A stretch of DNA of 64,000 bases from an uncultured Oscillospiraceae bacterium (lineage in GTDB: Bacteria; Bacillota; Clostridia; Oscillospirales; Oscillospiraceae). This document shows, piece by piece, positions 24,056-33,010 of this stretch (the stretch's first letter is position 1; every line of letters starts with the position of its first letter). Below the pieces are notes generated by a model. It worked only from the letters and a program-made list of their open reading frames with translations. It did not search any database and had not been told where the DNA came from. Where the stretch lies: NCBI GenBank assembly GCA_947626845.1, contig CANQTW010000005.1:48269-112268 (forward strand). The letters run 5' to 3'. Both the position numbers and the translations under genes were made by a program.

Positions 24056-25077
24056 CGCAGCTGTCTCCGCCTCGACAGGTTCAGCGGCCCCTCCTGCATG
24101 TCGTTGATCATATCCAGGGCCTTGTTGAGGCCGTAGGCCACGCACATGTCCGCGTCGTCGGCGATGCGGGTGCGGATGCTGGTGGAGCTCTCGATGAGCC
24201 TGTCAAAGCCCCACAGGAGCGCCCCGCCGCCGGTGATGACGATGCCGTTTTCGGAGATATCCGCCACCAGCTCCGGCTGGGTATTCTCCAGGACCCGGTG
24301 GATGGCCTCCAATATCTGCTCGCTGACCTCGTCAAAGGCGTCGATCATCTCCGTGGAGCTGACGGACACCATGCGGGGCAGGCCGGTCATCAGGCACCGG
24401 CCCTTCACCTCGATGCTCATCTCGTCAGGCTTGGGGAAGACACAGCCGATGGACTTTTTCAGCTCCTCCGCGGTGGTCTTGCCCACCAGCAGGTTGTGCT
24501 TTTTCCGGATATACTTGATGATGGCCTCGTCAAAGGCGTCTCCGGCTGTCTTGATGGACTCCGACTGCACCACGCCGGAGAGGGACACCACCGCGATATC
24601 CGTGGTGCCGGCGCCTACGTCCACCACCATATGCCCCTCCGCCTTGGTGATATCCACCCCGGCGCCCATGGCCGCCGCCACGGGGGACTCCATCAGATAG
24701 ACCTTTCTGGCTCCGGCGCGGATGCCCGCGTCGATGACCGCCCGCTCCTCCACCTCGGTGATGCCCGACGGGACGGATACCACCACCCGCGGCTTCAAAA
24801 GGCTGAAGGACGTGACCTTCCTGAGAAGCTCCCGTACCATGCGCTCGGTCATGTCAAAGTCGGAGATCACGCCCCCCTGCAGGGGGTGGATGGCCACGAT
24901 GTTCCCCGGCGTGCGCCCCAGCATCCGCTGGGCCGCCGCGCCCACCTTCAAAAGCCGGCCTGTATTCTTGTCCATGGCCACCACCGACGGTTCGCGGGTG
25001 ACGATCCCCTTGCCCCTGACCGCCACCGCCACCGTGGCGGTGCCCAGGTCGATCCCTATGTCGCGTCCGAATATCAT
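24052..25077 (-). CDS. mreB: MreB-family actin-like cytoskeletal protein
   Basis: A 341-residue bacterial actin. Motifs are the phosphate-1 loop GRDIGIDLGTATVAVA, VDVGAGTTDIAVVSLSG for phosphate 2, and VITGGGALLWGFDRLI for the adenosine site. MreB filaments guide lateral wall synthesis. ATG 25077 follows GGAGG at nine bases. It is not next to mreC/mreD, so it could be an Mbl or MreBH-type paralogue. It heads a pair with the HAD hydrolase. Confidence 0.9.
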   Translation of the reverse strand: MIFGRDIGIDLGTATVAVAVRGKGIVTREPSVVAMDKNTGRLLKVGAAAQRMLGRTPGNIVAIHPLQGGVISDFDMTERMVRELLRKVTSFSLLKPRVVVSVPSGITEVEERAVIDAGIRAGARKVYLMESPVAAAMGAGVDITKAEGHMVVDVGAGTTDIAVVSLSGVVQSESIKTAGDAFDEAIIKYIRKKHNLLVGKTTAEELKKSIGCVFPKPDEMSIEVKGRCLMTGLPRMVSVSSTEMIDAFDEVSEQILEAIHRVLENTQPELVADISENGIVITGGGALLWGFDRLIESSTSIRTRIADDADMCVAYGLNKALDMINDMQEGPLNLSRRRQLR

Positions 25078-25134
25078 ATGCAAAAACCTCCGTTCAGGTG
25101 TCTTTCTACCGTATAGTATACCCAAGTGAATGGT

Positions 25135-25797
25135 TTAATTTTCCTTTTTATTGGCTTTACGGGCGGCGGCGAAGGTGAGGCACACCACATCTTCCGCTCC
25201 GGCCATCAACAGCATACGGGAGCACTCCGACAGGGTGGCCCCGGTGGTGTAGATGTCGTCGATGAGCAGGACCCGTTTGCCCTGAAAGAGCTGGGCGTTC
25301 ACCGCCTGAAAGGCCCCCAGCACGTTGGCGGACCGGGCCTCCCTGGTATCCAGGCGGGAGTTGGCCTGGGTGTGGCGCTTTTTGCGGAGCGCCGTCACCA
25401 GCGGCACGCCCAGGCGCTCCGCCGTCAGTCGGGCCAAAAGCCGGGCCTGGTCGAAGCCCCGCCCGCGCCGCCGGCGGCGGCTGACAGGCACCCAGGCGGC
25501 CACGTCATAGAGGCCCGCCAGCTCCTCATCGGCGCACGACGCCATCAGGCGGGCGAAGGGGACGGCGTGGCCCCGCCTCCCGCCGAATTTATACCGCAGC
25601 ATGGCCTCCCGCGCCCTGCCCTCGTAGTAGAGGGGCGCGGCGGCCTGGGAGAAGAACTCCCCCCGCCCCCGTATCCTCCCGCACCGGGGCAAATCCACCG
25701 CGCAGTCGGGACAGACATCCCCCGTCTCCAGCCGTTTCCGGCAAAAGACGCATCTGGGCGGGAAAAGGAGATCGGAGAGGCGTTTGACAAGCTTCAC
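25135..25797 (-). CDS. comF: ComF-family phosphoribosyltransferase-like protein
   Basis: A 220-residue ComF-like protein: an N-terminal double zinc-finger (CVFC and CPDC, residues 16-35) and a PRTase domain with RGRGFDQARLLA and the PRPP loop VLLIDDIYTTGATL. In competent bacteria ComF helps take up single-stranded DNA; in other species the role is unclear. GTG 25797 overlaps the recD2 stop as GTGA. It thus follows recD2 in one operon. Confidence 0.88.
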   Translation of the reverse strand: MKLVKRLSDLLFPPRCVFCRKRLETGDVCPDCAVDLPRCGRIRGRGEFFSQAAAPLYYEGRAREAMLRYKFGGRRGHAVPFARLMASCADEELAGLYDVAAWVPVSRRRRRGRGFDQARLLARLTAERLGVPLVTALRKKRHTQANSRLDTREARSANVLGAFQAVNAQLFQGKRVLLIDDIYTTGATLSECSRMLLMAGAEDVVCLTFAAARKANKKEN

Positions 25798-28043
25798 GCC
25801 TCCACCTCCCCGCAAAGGCGCGCCCGCAGGCCCGAATACCGCCGCTGACGGCGGTCATTGGCCACCATGGCGGAGAAGACGTCGGGCCCGCCGGCCACGA
25901 TGAGCAGCTCCCGCGCCCTGGTGACGGCGGTGTAGAGAAGCCCCCTGGTCACCAGTCCCGGCGGGCACTTGGGCAGGGCCAGGATCACCGCCCGGTACTC
26001 ACTGCCCTGGGATTTGTGGACGGTGACGGCATAGGCCGGCTCCAGGTCCGTCATCTGGTCGAAGGGGTAGGGCACCAGCCTGTCCTCAAAGCGCAGATAG
26101 GCCACCTGGGCCTCCGTGTCCATGTCCTCTATGTAGCCCACGTCGCCGTTGTAGATGCCGGCGCCCGGCTCCCCGTGGGCGGCGGGAACGCCGTCAGGGG
26201 GGAGGGCGGAGGCGCCCTTCACCCACATTATATCATAATTGTTCCTGGTTTGCATCACCCTGTCTCCCACCCGGAAGACGATATTTCCCACGGTCTTTTC
26301 CTTTTTGTCCGGCGAGGCGGGATTCAGCGCCTCCTGAATGGCCGCGTTCAGCTCCCGCGTCCCGCCCCCGTACTTCCGGGAGGGGGACAGCACCTGGATA
26401 TCCGCGGCGGGGATGCCCATGTTCCTGGGCAGGCGCCGGGAGATCAGCTCCGTCACCGTTCTGACCACGTCTTCGGGATCGGTGCGCTTCAGGAAGTAGA
26501 AATCGCCGCCGGTATTCCTGAGACTGGGCACCTCGCCCCGATTGATGCTGTGGGCGTTTTTGACGATGTCGCTCTGCCGTGCCTGGCGGAAGATGTCCGT
26601 CAGGCCGATGACCGGCACGGCGCGGCTGCGGATGATGTCTCCAAAGACGTTCCCCGGCCCCACCGAGGGCAGCTGGTCGGCGTCCCCCACCATCACCAGG
26701 CGGCAGGCCGCCGGCATGGCGTCCAGCAGGGCGGCCATCAGCCTTATATCCACCATACTGGTCTCGTCCAGGATCACCGCGCCGCAGGTCAGCGGGTCGG
26801 CGGCGCACTTCTCAAACTCCCGCCCCTTCTCTCCGGCCTCCGGCATCCCGGCCCCCAGCAGGCGGTGGACGGTCTGGGCCTCCCGGCCCGTAAGCTCCGT
26901 GAGCCTCTTGGCGGCTCGACCCGTGGGGGCGGTCAGAAGCGTCTCAATGCCCATCTCGTCAAAAAGGCCGATGATGCCCCTGACGGTGGTGGTCTTTCCC
27001 GTGCCCGGCCCGCCGGTGAGCACCATGACCCGTCCGCGGGCCGCCATCTCCACGGCCATCCTCTGCTTGTCCGCGAAGGTGATGCCGCACCGGTGCTCCG
27101 CCCGTTCCACCAGCACCGCCAGCCCCGGCACGTCATCCACGGGCGTGCGGGCCATCAGGGATATCCGGCCCGCCACCTCGCCCTCGGCCTCATACATGTC
27201 CCTCATATAGACGGCATCCACGCCGGCCACCCGCTGGGTGACCGTCTGGCCCGTGACATCCAGCTCCTGAAGGGCCCGCTCCGCCGGCTCCGGATCGATC
27301 TCCAGAAGCTGGCAGGCGGCGGCCAACAGCTTGTCCCTGGGCAGGAAAACGTGGCCGTTCCCCTGGTTGTGACGCAGCTCAAAGACGATCCCGGCGCACA
27401 CCCGCTCCACGCAGTCCGGGGCGAAGCCCAGGTTGCGGGCCAGGCCGTCGGCGGCGAAAAAGTCCATGCCGAAGCTCTCGTCCGCCAAAATATACGGGTT
27501 TTCCGTGATCACCGTCTCCGCCTCGTCGCCGTAGGCCCGATAGAGCCGTGCGGCGGCGATGGGCTTGACGCCGTTGTCCGCCAAAAATTCCATGAGCCGC
27601 CGAAGGCCTGTCTGCTGGCGGAAGCGCTCCTGCATATCCTGGGCCTTTTTCAGGGTGATGCCCTTTATTTGCGCCAGCTCCTCCGGGGCGTTCTCGATGA
27701 CCTCCAGGCTCCTGGCCCCGAAGGTGGAGACGATGAGCCGCGCCAGCTTGACGCCGATGCCCCGTATGGCTCCGGAGGCCAGGTAGTCGTATATGGCGGC
27801 GCTTCCCTCCGGCAGGGAGCGCTCGGCGTGCTCGGCCTTGAACTGCTGGCCGTAGCTGGCGTGGGTGGTCCAGGCCCCGTAGAGCCTCAGCCCCTCCCCC
27901 GCCGCCACGCCGGGGAGATTCCCCACGCAGGTCACCGTCTCGTCCCCGGAGCGCAGCTTCAGCACGGTATAGCCGTTTTCAGGGTTTTGGAATATAACGG
28001 CCTGTACCGTGCCCTCTATGCAACTAAGCTCAGTCTCATCCAT
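25794..28043 (-). CDS. recD2: RecD2-type 5'-3' DNA helicase
   Basis: A 749-residue SF1B helicase of the RecD2 (YrrC) group, which works without RecBC. The N-terminal OB-like region (CIEGTVQAVIFQNPENGYTV) precedes tandem HhH-type segments, then the helicase core with Walker A LTGGPGTGKTTTV near residue 345, Walker B AVILDETSMVD, and the C-terminal motif VTVHKSQGSEYRAVILALP. Members unwind DNA in replication stress and mismatch or recombination repair. ATG 28043 lies 8 bases inside the upstream small gene. Confidence 0.94.
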   Translation of the reverse strand: MDETELSCIEGTVQAVIFQNPENGYTVLKLRSGDETVTCVGNLPGVAAGEGLRLYGAWTTHASYGQQFKAEHAERSLPEGSAAIYDYLASGAIRGIGVKLARLIVSTFGARSLEVIENAPEELAQIKGITLKKAQDMQERFRQQTGLRRLMEFLADNGVKPIAAARLYRAYGDEAETVITENPYILADESFGMDFFAADGLARNLGFAPDCVERVCAGIVFELRHNQGNGHVFLPRDKLLAAACQLLEIDPEPAERALQELDVTGQTVTQRVAGVDAVYMRDMYEAEGEVAGRISLMARTPVDDVPGLAVLVERAEHRCGITFADKQRMAVEMAARGRVMVLTGGPGTGKTTTVRGIIGLFDEMGIETLLTAPTGRAAKRLTELTGREAQTVHRLLGAGMPEAGEKGREFEKCAADPLTCGAVILDETSMVDIRLMAALLDAMPAACRLVMVGDADQLPSVGPGNVFGDIIRSRAVPVIGLTDIFRQARQSDIVKNAHSINRGEVPSLRNTGGDFYFLKRTDPEDVVRTVTELISRRLPRNMGIPAADIQVLSPSRKYGGGTRELNAAIQEALNPASPDKKEKTVGNIVFRVGDRVMQTRNNYDIMWVKGASALPPDGVPAAHGEPGAGIYNGDVGYIEDMDTEAQVAYLRFEDRLVPYPFDQMTDLEPAYAVTVHKSQGSEYRAVILALPKCPPGLVTRGLLYTAVTRARELLIVAGGPDVFSAMVANDRRQRRYSGLRARLCGEVEA

Positions 28044-28353
28044 CGGTAGTCTCCGTGTCCAAAGTTTCTTTTGTGTCTCTTATCAGCGCCGCCCCGTAGC
28101 GGGCGGCCAGCAGCTCGGCTCTCCGCCGCGCCTCCGCCGTCATGCCGGCGTCCAGGATGACCGTCTCCGCCCTGGCCTCCGCAGGCTGACGGATGGCGGC
28201 CTCCAGCCCCGCGGCGTCGCCGGTACAGCGCAGTACCGTCAGCCGCTCCACCCCCGGCACCGGGTAGTTCTTCGGCAGGATCGCTCTGACCAGCAGGACG
28301 ATCCCCATCACCGCCGCCGCGATGGCGGCGCCCAACAGGGTCTCCGTTATCAT
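28036..28353 (-). CDS. Small membrane protein upstream of recD2, unknown function
   Basis: A 105-residue protein with one N-terminal membrane helix (ETLLGAAIAAAVMGIVLLVRAI) and a soluble tail of about 80 residues, rich in alanine and arginine. The tail has an alternating strand-helix feel (LTVLRCTGDAAGLEAAI; AETVILDAGMTAEARRRAELLAARYG). It overlaps recD2 by eight bases. I do not recognise a family. Confidence 0.7.
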   Translation of the reverse strand: MITETLLGAAIAAAVMGIVLLVRAILPKNYPVPGVERLTVLRCTGDAAGLEAAIRQPAEARAETVILDAGMTAEARRRAELLAARYGAALIRDTKETLDTETTDG

Positions 28354-28444
28354 ACATCAGCACCCCCAAGCCACAATATGCGCCCGACGGGGGCATGGTG
28401 CGGCGGGAAACGCGAAAGGTGAGATTTCAGGCCCCTTTGGGGGA

Positions 28445-30418
28445 TCATTTGCCGCTTTGGCCCCGAAGCTGGATGATCCGGTCACGCAGCAGCGCCGCGT
28501 ACTCAAATTCCAGCATCTGGCTGGCCTTGCGCATCTCCTTCTCCAGCTTGGCGATGGCCTCCTCGCGCTGGCGCTTTGTGAGGTATTTTCCGTCATCGTC
28601 GGTGAGGCCCCTGGCGGGCTTCTCCTCCTCCCGCTCCAGGACGGAGCGGATATCCTTGACGATGGTTTTGGGCACGATGCCGTTGGCCTTGTTGAAGGCG
28701 TCCTGCTTCTTCCGGCGGCGGTCCGTCTCGTCCATGGCCGCCCGCATGGAGGGGGTCACGGTGTCGGCGTAGAGGATGACCAGGCCCTCCGCGTTCCGGG
28801 CCGCCCGTCCGATGGTCTGGATCAGGCTGGTCTCGGACCGCAAAAAGCCCTCCTTGTCCGCGTCCAGGATGGCCACCAGGCTCACCTCCGGCAGGTCCAG
28901 GCCCTCCCGCAGGAGGTTGATGCCCACCAGCACGTCGAAGGTACCCAGGCGCAGATCGCGAATAATCTCCATGCGCTCAATGGCGTCGATGTCGTGGTGC
29001 ATATAGCGGACCTTGATGCCCGCCTTGGTGAGGTAGTCCGTCAAATCCTCGGCCATCCGCTTGGTGAGGGTGGTGACAAGCACCCGTTCCCGTTTGGCGG
29101 TGCGGGCGTTGATCTCGCCGATGAGGTCATCGATCTGCCCCTCCACGGGACGCACCTCCACTTGGGGGTCCAGAAGGCCCGTGGGCCGGATGATCTGCTC
29201 GGCGATCTGTCCCGCCCGCTCCCGCTCATACTCCGCCGGCGTGGCGGAGACGTAGACGGCCTGGTGGATACGCTGGTTGAACTCGTCGAACTTCAGGGGC
29301 CGGTTGTCATAGGCGGAGGGCAGGCGGAAGCCGTACTCCACCAGCGCCTCCTTCCTGGCCCTGTCCCCCCGGTACATGGCCCGTACCTGGGGCAGGGTGA
29401 CGTGGCTCTCGTCCACGAAGAGGATAAAATCTTTGGGAAAATAGTCCAGCAGCGTCATGGGGGCGGAGCCCTCCGGACGGCCTGAGATGACGCGGGAGTA
29501 GTTTTCGATGCCGGAGCAGTAGCCAAGCTCCTGGAGCATCTCCACGTCGTACATGGTGCGCTGGTAGATGCGCTGGGCCTCGATGAGCTTGTCCCGCTCC
29601 TTGAACCAGGCCACCCGCTGGTCCATCTCCCGCAGGATCTCCTGAATGGCCCTGTCCATCTTGTCCCTGGGCGTTACGTAGTGGGTGGCGGGCCAGATGG
29701 GGATGTTGGTGAGCCGGCGCACCACGGCGCCGGTGACGGTGTTGATCTCACTGATCCTGTCCACCTCGTCCCCGAAGAACTCTATCCTCAAGGCCGTGTC
29801 CTTCCAGTAGGCCGGCCACACCTCCACGGTGTCGCCCCGAACCCGAAACATATTGCGCTCAAAGGCCAGGTCGTTGCGCTCATAGCGGATATCGGCGAAT
29901 TTTTTCAGAAGCTCCGGTATTTTGATCTCCATGCCCACCCGAATGGGCACCATCATGGCCTCGAAGTCATCCGGCTCGCCCAGGCCGTAGATGCAGCTGA
30001 CGGAGCTGACCACGATCACGTCCCGCCGCTCCAAAAGGGAGGCGGTGGCGGACAGGCGGAGCCTGTCGATCTCGTCGTTGACGGAGCTGTCCTTCTCGAT
30101 GTAGGTGTCCGTGTGGGGGATGTACGCCTCCGGCTGGTAGTAGTCGTAGTAGGAGACGAAATACTCCACGGCGTTTTCCGGAAAAAACTCCTTGAACTCC
30201 GCGCACAGCTGGGCCGCCAGGGTCTTGTTGTGGGCCAGCACCAGGGTGGGCCGGTTCATCCGGGCGATGACGTTGGCCATGGTGAAGGTCTTGCCGGAGC
30301 CGGTGACGCCCAGCAGGACCTGCTCGTCAATGCCCATCTCCAGGCCCCGACACAGGGTATCGATGGCTTCGGGCTGGTCGCCCATGGGCTTGTAGGGGGC
30401 GTGCAGTTTAAATTCCAT
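28445..30418 (-). CDS. uvrB: UvrABC excinuclease subunit B
   Basis: A 657-residue UvrB, which loads on DNA with UvrA, verifies bulky lesions and recruits UvrC. It has Walker [16 protein letters not shown] near residue 40, the beta-hairpin [21 protein letters not shown], the helicase motif [16 protein letters not shown] (motif VI), and a C-terminal UVR motif ([22 protein letters not shown]). Length is full. ATG 30418 starts [19 protein letters not shown], typical of the family. uvrA and uvrC are not in the window. Confidence 0.97.
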   Translation of the reverse strand: MEFKLHAPYKPMGDQPEAIDTLCRGLEMGIDEQVLLGVTGSGKTFTMANVIARMNRPTLVLAHNKTLAAQLCAEFKEFFPENAVEYFVSYYDYYQPEAYIPHTDTYIEKDSSVNDEIDRLRLSATASLLERRDVIVVSSVSCIYGLGEPDDFEAMMVPIRVGMEIKIPELLKKFADIRYERNDLAFERNMFRVRGDTVEVWPAYWKDTALRIEFFGDEVDRISEINTVTGAVVRRLTNIPIWPATHYVTPRDKMDRAIQEILREMDQRVAWFKERDKLIEAQRIYQRTMYDVEMLQELGYCSGIENYSRVISGRPEGSAPMTLLDYFPKDFILFVDESHVTLPQVRAMYRGDRARKEALVEYGFRLPSAYDNRPLKFDEFNQRIHQAVYVSATPAEYERERAGQIAEQIIRPTGLLDPQVEVRPVEGQIDDLIGEINARTAKRERVLVTTLTKRMAEDLTDYLTKAGIKVRYMHHDIDAIERMEIIRDLRLGTFDVLVGINLLREGLDLPEVSLVAILDADKEGFLRSETSLIQTIGRAARNAEGLVILYADTVTPSMRAAMDETDRRRKKQDAFNKANGIVPKTIVKDIRSVLEREEEKPARGLTDDDGKYLTKRQREEAIAKLEKEMRKASQMLEFEYAALLRDRIIQLRGQSGK

Positions 30419-30443
30419 TGGCTTTCCTCTCCCGCCGGTGCTC

Positions 30444-30950
30444 TTACGGCGCGTCAGGCCGCCTCTCAGGCGGACGGCCCGCGCTGTCCGGTCTCTCGTT
30501 TGTCAGGACGCCGTTCTCCCACAGGGAGACGAAATCGTCCCCGGAGACGACGATGTGGTCAAGAAGGGTGACGCCCCTCTCCCGGAGGGCGTCACGGAAG
30601 CGGAGGGTGGCGCGCTCGTCCGCCGCCGAGGGCAGGGCGACGCCGCTGGGGTGGTTGTGGGCGGCGATGACGTAGACGGCGCACATGGCCTCGCTCATCC
30701 GCACCATGTCCTCCAGGTCCACCCGCACCGACTCCTCGCCCCCCAGGGCCGCCAGACGCAGGCCCAGGAAGGTAAAGCCCTCGTCCAGGCCCACGATATA
30801 CAGGGCCTCCTCCCGGTGGGCCGCGAAGTAGGGGATCAGGAACGCCCCCGCCTCCCCCGCGCCGGCAAGCCGGGGCCTGCCGTCCTCCGTCTCCGGGGGC
30901 GGGGCCTGCCGGCGGTAATATTCCTTTTGATGTGCTTCCCGCGCCGCCAT
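30444..30950 (-). CDS. RadC-like JAB-domain protein
   Basis: A 168-residue protein with the JAMM/RadC metal-binding motif [18 protein letters not shown] near residue 100 and the downstream [13 protein letters not shown]. The canonical HhH domain of full RadC is absent, so this is a short form. Despite the old name, a repair role of RadC is not established. GGAGGGG precedes ATG 30950. It lies 25 bases before uvrB and is probably cotranscribed. Confidence 0.85.
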   Translation of the reverse strand: MAAREAHQKEYYRRQAPPPETEDGRPRLAGAGEAGAFLIPYFAAHREEALYIVGLDEGFTFLGLRLAALGGEESVRVDLEDMVRMSEAMCAVYVIAAHNHPSGVALPSAADERATLRFRDALRERGVTLLDHIVVSGDDFVSLWENGVLTNERPDSAGRPPERRPDAP

Positions 30951-31368
30951 GGCCCCTCCTTGTAAATACAGTTTGTAATCATCGGTGCGCTTCTTGCAGC
31001 TTCTTCACAGCTGTAAAGAATCACCGCGTCCGCCGGCCCTGTCCAATCGTTCCCAAATTCGCGGTTTGGGACATCTTTTCGGAACTTTCCGTCCGGCTCA
31101 CATCGGCCCGTGAAAGTATTTCCGGTTGACGTAAGCGCGGGACGTAGAGGGCTTTACAATAAGTTATGCACATTTTCCACATGGTTTTCCACCGCAAAAA
31201 GGGCGCTTGGCCCTAAGAAAAGGCCCATTTTTACCAGTATTTTACTAATCTCGGAGCCGCGGTTTGTGGAAAACCCGTTTTGGGGACAAGCTTGACATAA
31301 AAACATTTTTACCGGATTCGGTCCCGCCGCGGCTTCATTTTTGAAGGCGGCGGGGACATAATCGCCCG
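30951..31368. other. 418-bp intergenic region with DnaA-box-like nonamers
   Basis: No gene is visible. At 31164-31172 is TTATGCACA, a perfect match to TTATNCACA. Near-matches TTTTCCACA (31173-31181), TTTTCCACC (31185-31193) and, on the other strand, TGTGGAAAA (31265-31273) cluster nearby. A TTGACA at 31294-31299 has no matching -10. Expected oriC neighbours (dnaA, dnaN) are absent. Confidence 0.5.
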
Positions 31369-32385
31369 TCAGAAAATGACCTTATCGATGTCCATGGTGG
31401 CGTAGGCGTTCAGCTCCTGGCCGGCCCGAACGCCGGAGAGGTACTCATAATAGCCCTGGCAGGCTATCATAGCGCCGTTATCACCGCACAGCTTCAGGGG
31501 CGGCACAAAGAGACGCCTGTTTTCCCCTTTGCAGGCGGCCTCGAAATCGGACCGGATGCGCTTGTTGGCGGCCACGCCGCCGGCCACCACCACGGTGTCG
31601 TACCCAAGCTCCCTGGCCGCGTCCATGGCGCGGGGGACCAGCGTCTCGCTGACGGCCCGCTGGAAGCTGGCGGCCAGGCCGGAACGGTCAAGGGGCTCGC
31701 CCTTTTGCGCCGCGTTGTGGATGACGTTGATGACGGCGGTCTTCAGGCCGGAGAAGGACATATCGTAGGGGTGGCCGTCGATTTTGGCGTGGGGCAGGGG
31801 GAAGGCGCGGTCGTCGCCGCCCTCGGCCAGATTTTGCAGGGGCAGTCCGCCGGGGTAGGGCAGGCCCAGCACGCGGGCGGCCTTGTCGAAGCACTCCCCC
31901 GCCGCGTCGTCGTGGGTCGAGCCGATGATGGACATGTCGGTAAAGCCGCGCACGTCCACGATGGCGGTGTTGCCGCCGGAGATGGCCAGGCACAGGAAGG
32001 GGGGCTTCAGCTCAGGGAACGCCAGATAGTTGGCGGCGATATGGCCCCGAACGTGGTGGACGGGGATCAGGGGCACGCCCAGGGCCAGGGCCGCGCCCTT
32101 GGCGAAGTTGACCCCCACCAAAAGGGCGCCGATGAGGCCCGGCGCGGCGGTGACGGCGATGGCGTCGATGTCATTTTTTTGGAGGCCGGCCTTTCTCACC
32201 GCCTCCCCGGCCAGGCGGGATATGACGGTGATGTGGTTCCGGGAGGCGATCTCAGGCACCACGCCGCCGTAGAGGGCGTGCATATCCGCCTGGGAGAAAA
32301 TCTCGTTGGACAAAATCTCCCGTCCGTCCCGCACCACGGCGGCGGCGGTCTCGTCGCAGGAGGATTCGATTCCGAGTATGTTCAT
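31369..32385 (-). CDS. tsaD: tRNA t6A37 threonylcarbamoyltransferase
   Basis: A 338-residue TsaD (YgjD/Gcp) that transfers threonylcarbamoyl to A37 of ANN-decoding tRNAs, with TsaB and TsaE. The N-terminal GIESSCDETAAAVV phosphate motif, the metal histidines in VHHVRGHIAANYLA and the late VVAGGVAANKRIR are all present. ATG 32385 starts MNILGIESSCDE. A MITE-like element lies between it and the rimI gene upstream on the same strand. Confidence 0.96.
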   Translation of the reverse strand: MNILGIESSCDETAAAVVRDGREILSNEIFSQADMHALYGGVVPEIASRNHITVISRLAGEAVRKAGLQKNDIDAIAVTAAPGLIGALLVGVNFAKGAALALGVPLIPVHHVRGHIAANYLAFPELKPPFLCLAISGGNTAIVDVRGFTDMSIIGSTHDDAAGECFDKAARVLGLPYPGGLPLQNLAEGGDDRAFPLPHAKIDGHPYDMSFSGLKTAVINVIHNAAQKGEPLDRSGLAASFQRAVSETLVPRAMDAARELGYDTVVVAGGVAANKRIRSDFEAACKGENRRLFVPPLKLCGDNGAMIACQGYYEYLSGVRAGQELNAYATMDIDKVIF

Positions 32386-32422
32386 GGCGATTCTCCGTTA
32401 CTTATCCGTTACTCAAAGGGAA

Positions 32423-32584
32423 ATACTAATGTCCATTTAAAAGGAGACACCGAGCGGCGAGGATTTTTCGTGTCAGACGAGGAAGCCGGCGCAGGGAATA
32501 CCCATTGGTATTGCCAAGACGGCTGACGAAGTATGACGCAAAAAAGGCCGTCGCGAATGGCTTATTTTAATTGGATATTAGTAT
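32423..32584. mobile_element. MITE-like element, copy A (162 bp)
   Basis: Terminal inverted repeats of about 20 bp: ATACTAATGTCCATTTAAAA at the left and TTTTAATTGGATATTAGTAT at the right. Internal blocks GAGACACCGAGCGGCG and GCCGTCGCGAATGG are shared with copy B (35702-35779, inverted). Copy A has about 80 extra internal bases. It carries no gene; a TA at each end could be the target duplication. Its right end overlaps the last codons of rimI. Confidence 0.8.
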
Positions 32585-33010
32585 TATGTCCATCAGAAGG
32601 GCGTCCTCCGTGGGGAGGGAATAGTAATCGCGGCGCACGCCGCAGACGGCGAAGCCCGCGGCCCGGTACAGGGCGATGGCGGCGGCGTTGGACCGGCGCA
32701 CCTCCAGGTACATCCGCTCCGCGCCGCGCCCTTTGGCCCGCACCAGGACCTCGTCCAGCAGTGCCCTGCCCAGTCCCTGGCGGCGGAAGCCGCCGCCTAC
32801 GGCCAGGTTGTACAGCTCCGCGTCCTCCCAGGAGACGTGGTAGACGGCAAAGCCCGCCGTCTGTCCGTCCTTCTCCAGCACCAGCAGCTCCCCGTCCGGG
32901 GCGTCAAGGTAGGCCTCCATGGAGGCACGGCTCCAGGGGTCGGAAAAGCTGCTGTTTTCGATGGCCATGACGCCGTCCAGGTGGCGGCTTCGCGCTTTCA
33001 GTATCCTCAT
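32567..33010 (-). CDS. rimI: Ribosomal protein S18-alanine N-acetyltransferase, RimI-like
   Basis: A 147-residue GNAT acetyltransferase. The acetyl-CoA loop is VGGGFRRQGLGRALLD, followed by MYLEVRRSNAAAIALYRAAGFAV, classic for RimI. ATG 33010 overlaps the polA stop (ATGA). The final residues ILISN and the TAA stop are encoded by the terminal repeat of a MITE-like element, so the native C-terminus was probably replaced. RimI, TsaD (and usually TsaB) form a common Firmicute cluster; here polA precedes it. Confidence 0.87.
   Translation of the reverse strand: MRILKARSRHLDGVMAIENSSFSDPWSRASMEAYLDAPDGELLVLEKDGQTAGFAVYHVSWEDAELYNLAVGGGFRRQGLGRALLDEVLVRAKGRGAERMYLEVRRSNAAAIALYRAAGFAVCGVRRDYYSLPTEDALLMDIILISN

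Noticed and set aside
30444..30950. Defence-island protein based on the RadC-like JAB domain
   Set aside because: Its neighbours are housekeeping repair genes (uvrB, recD2) and there are no restriction, integrase or phage genes around it.
31164..31273. Chromosomal origin oriC
   Set aside because: DnaA-like boxes are present but dnaA, dnaN, rnpA and other usual neighbours are absent and the boxes are few.
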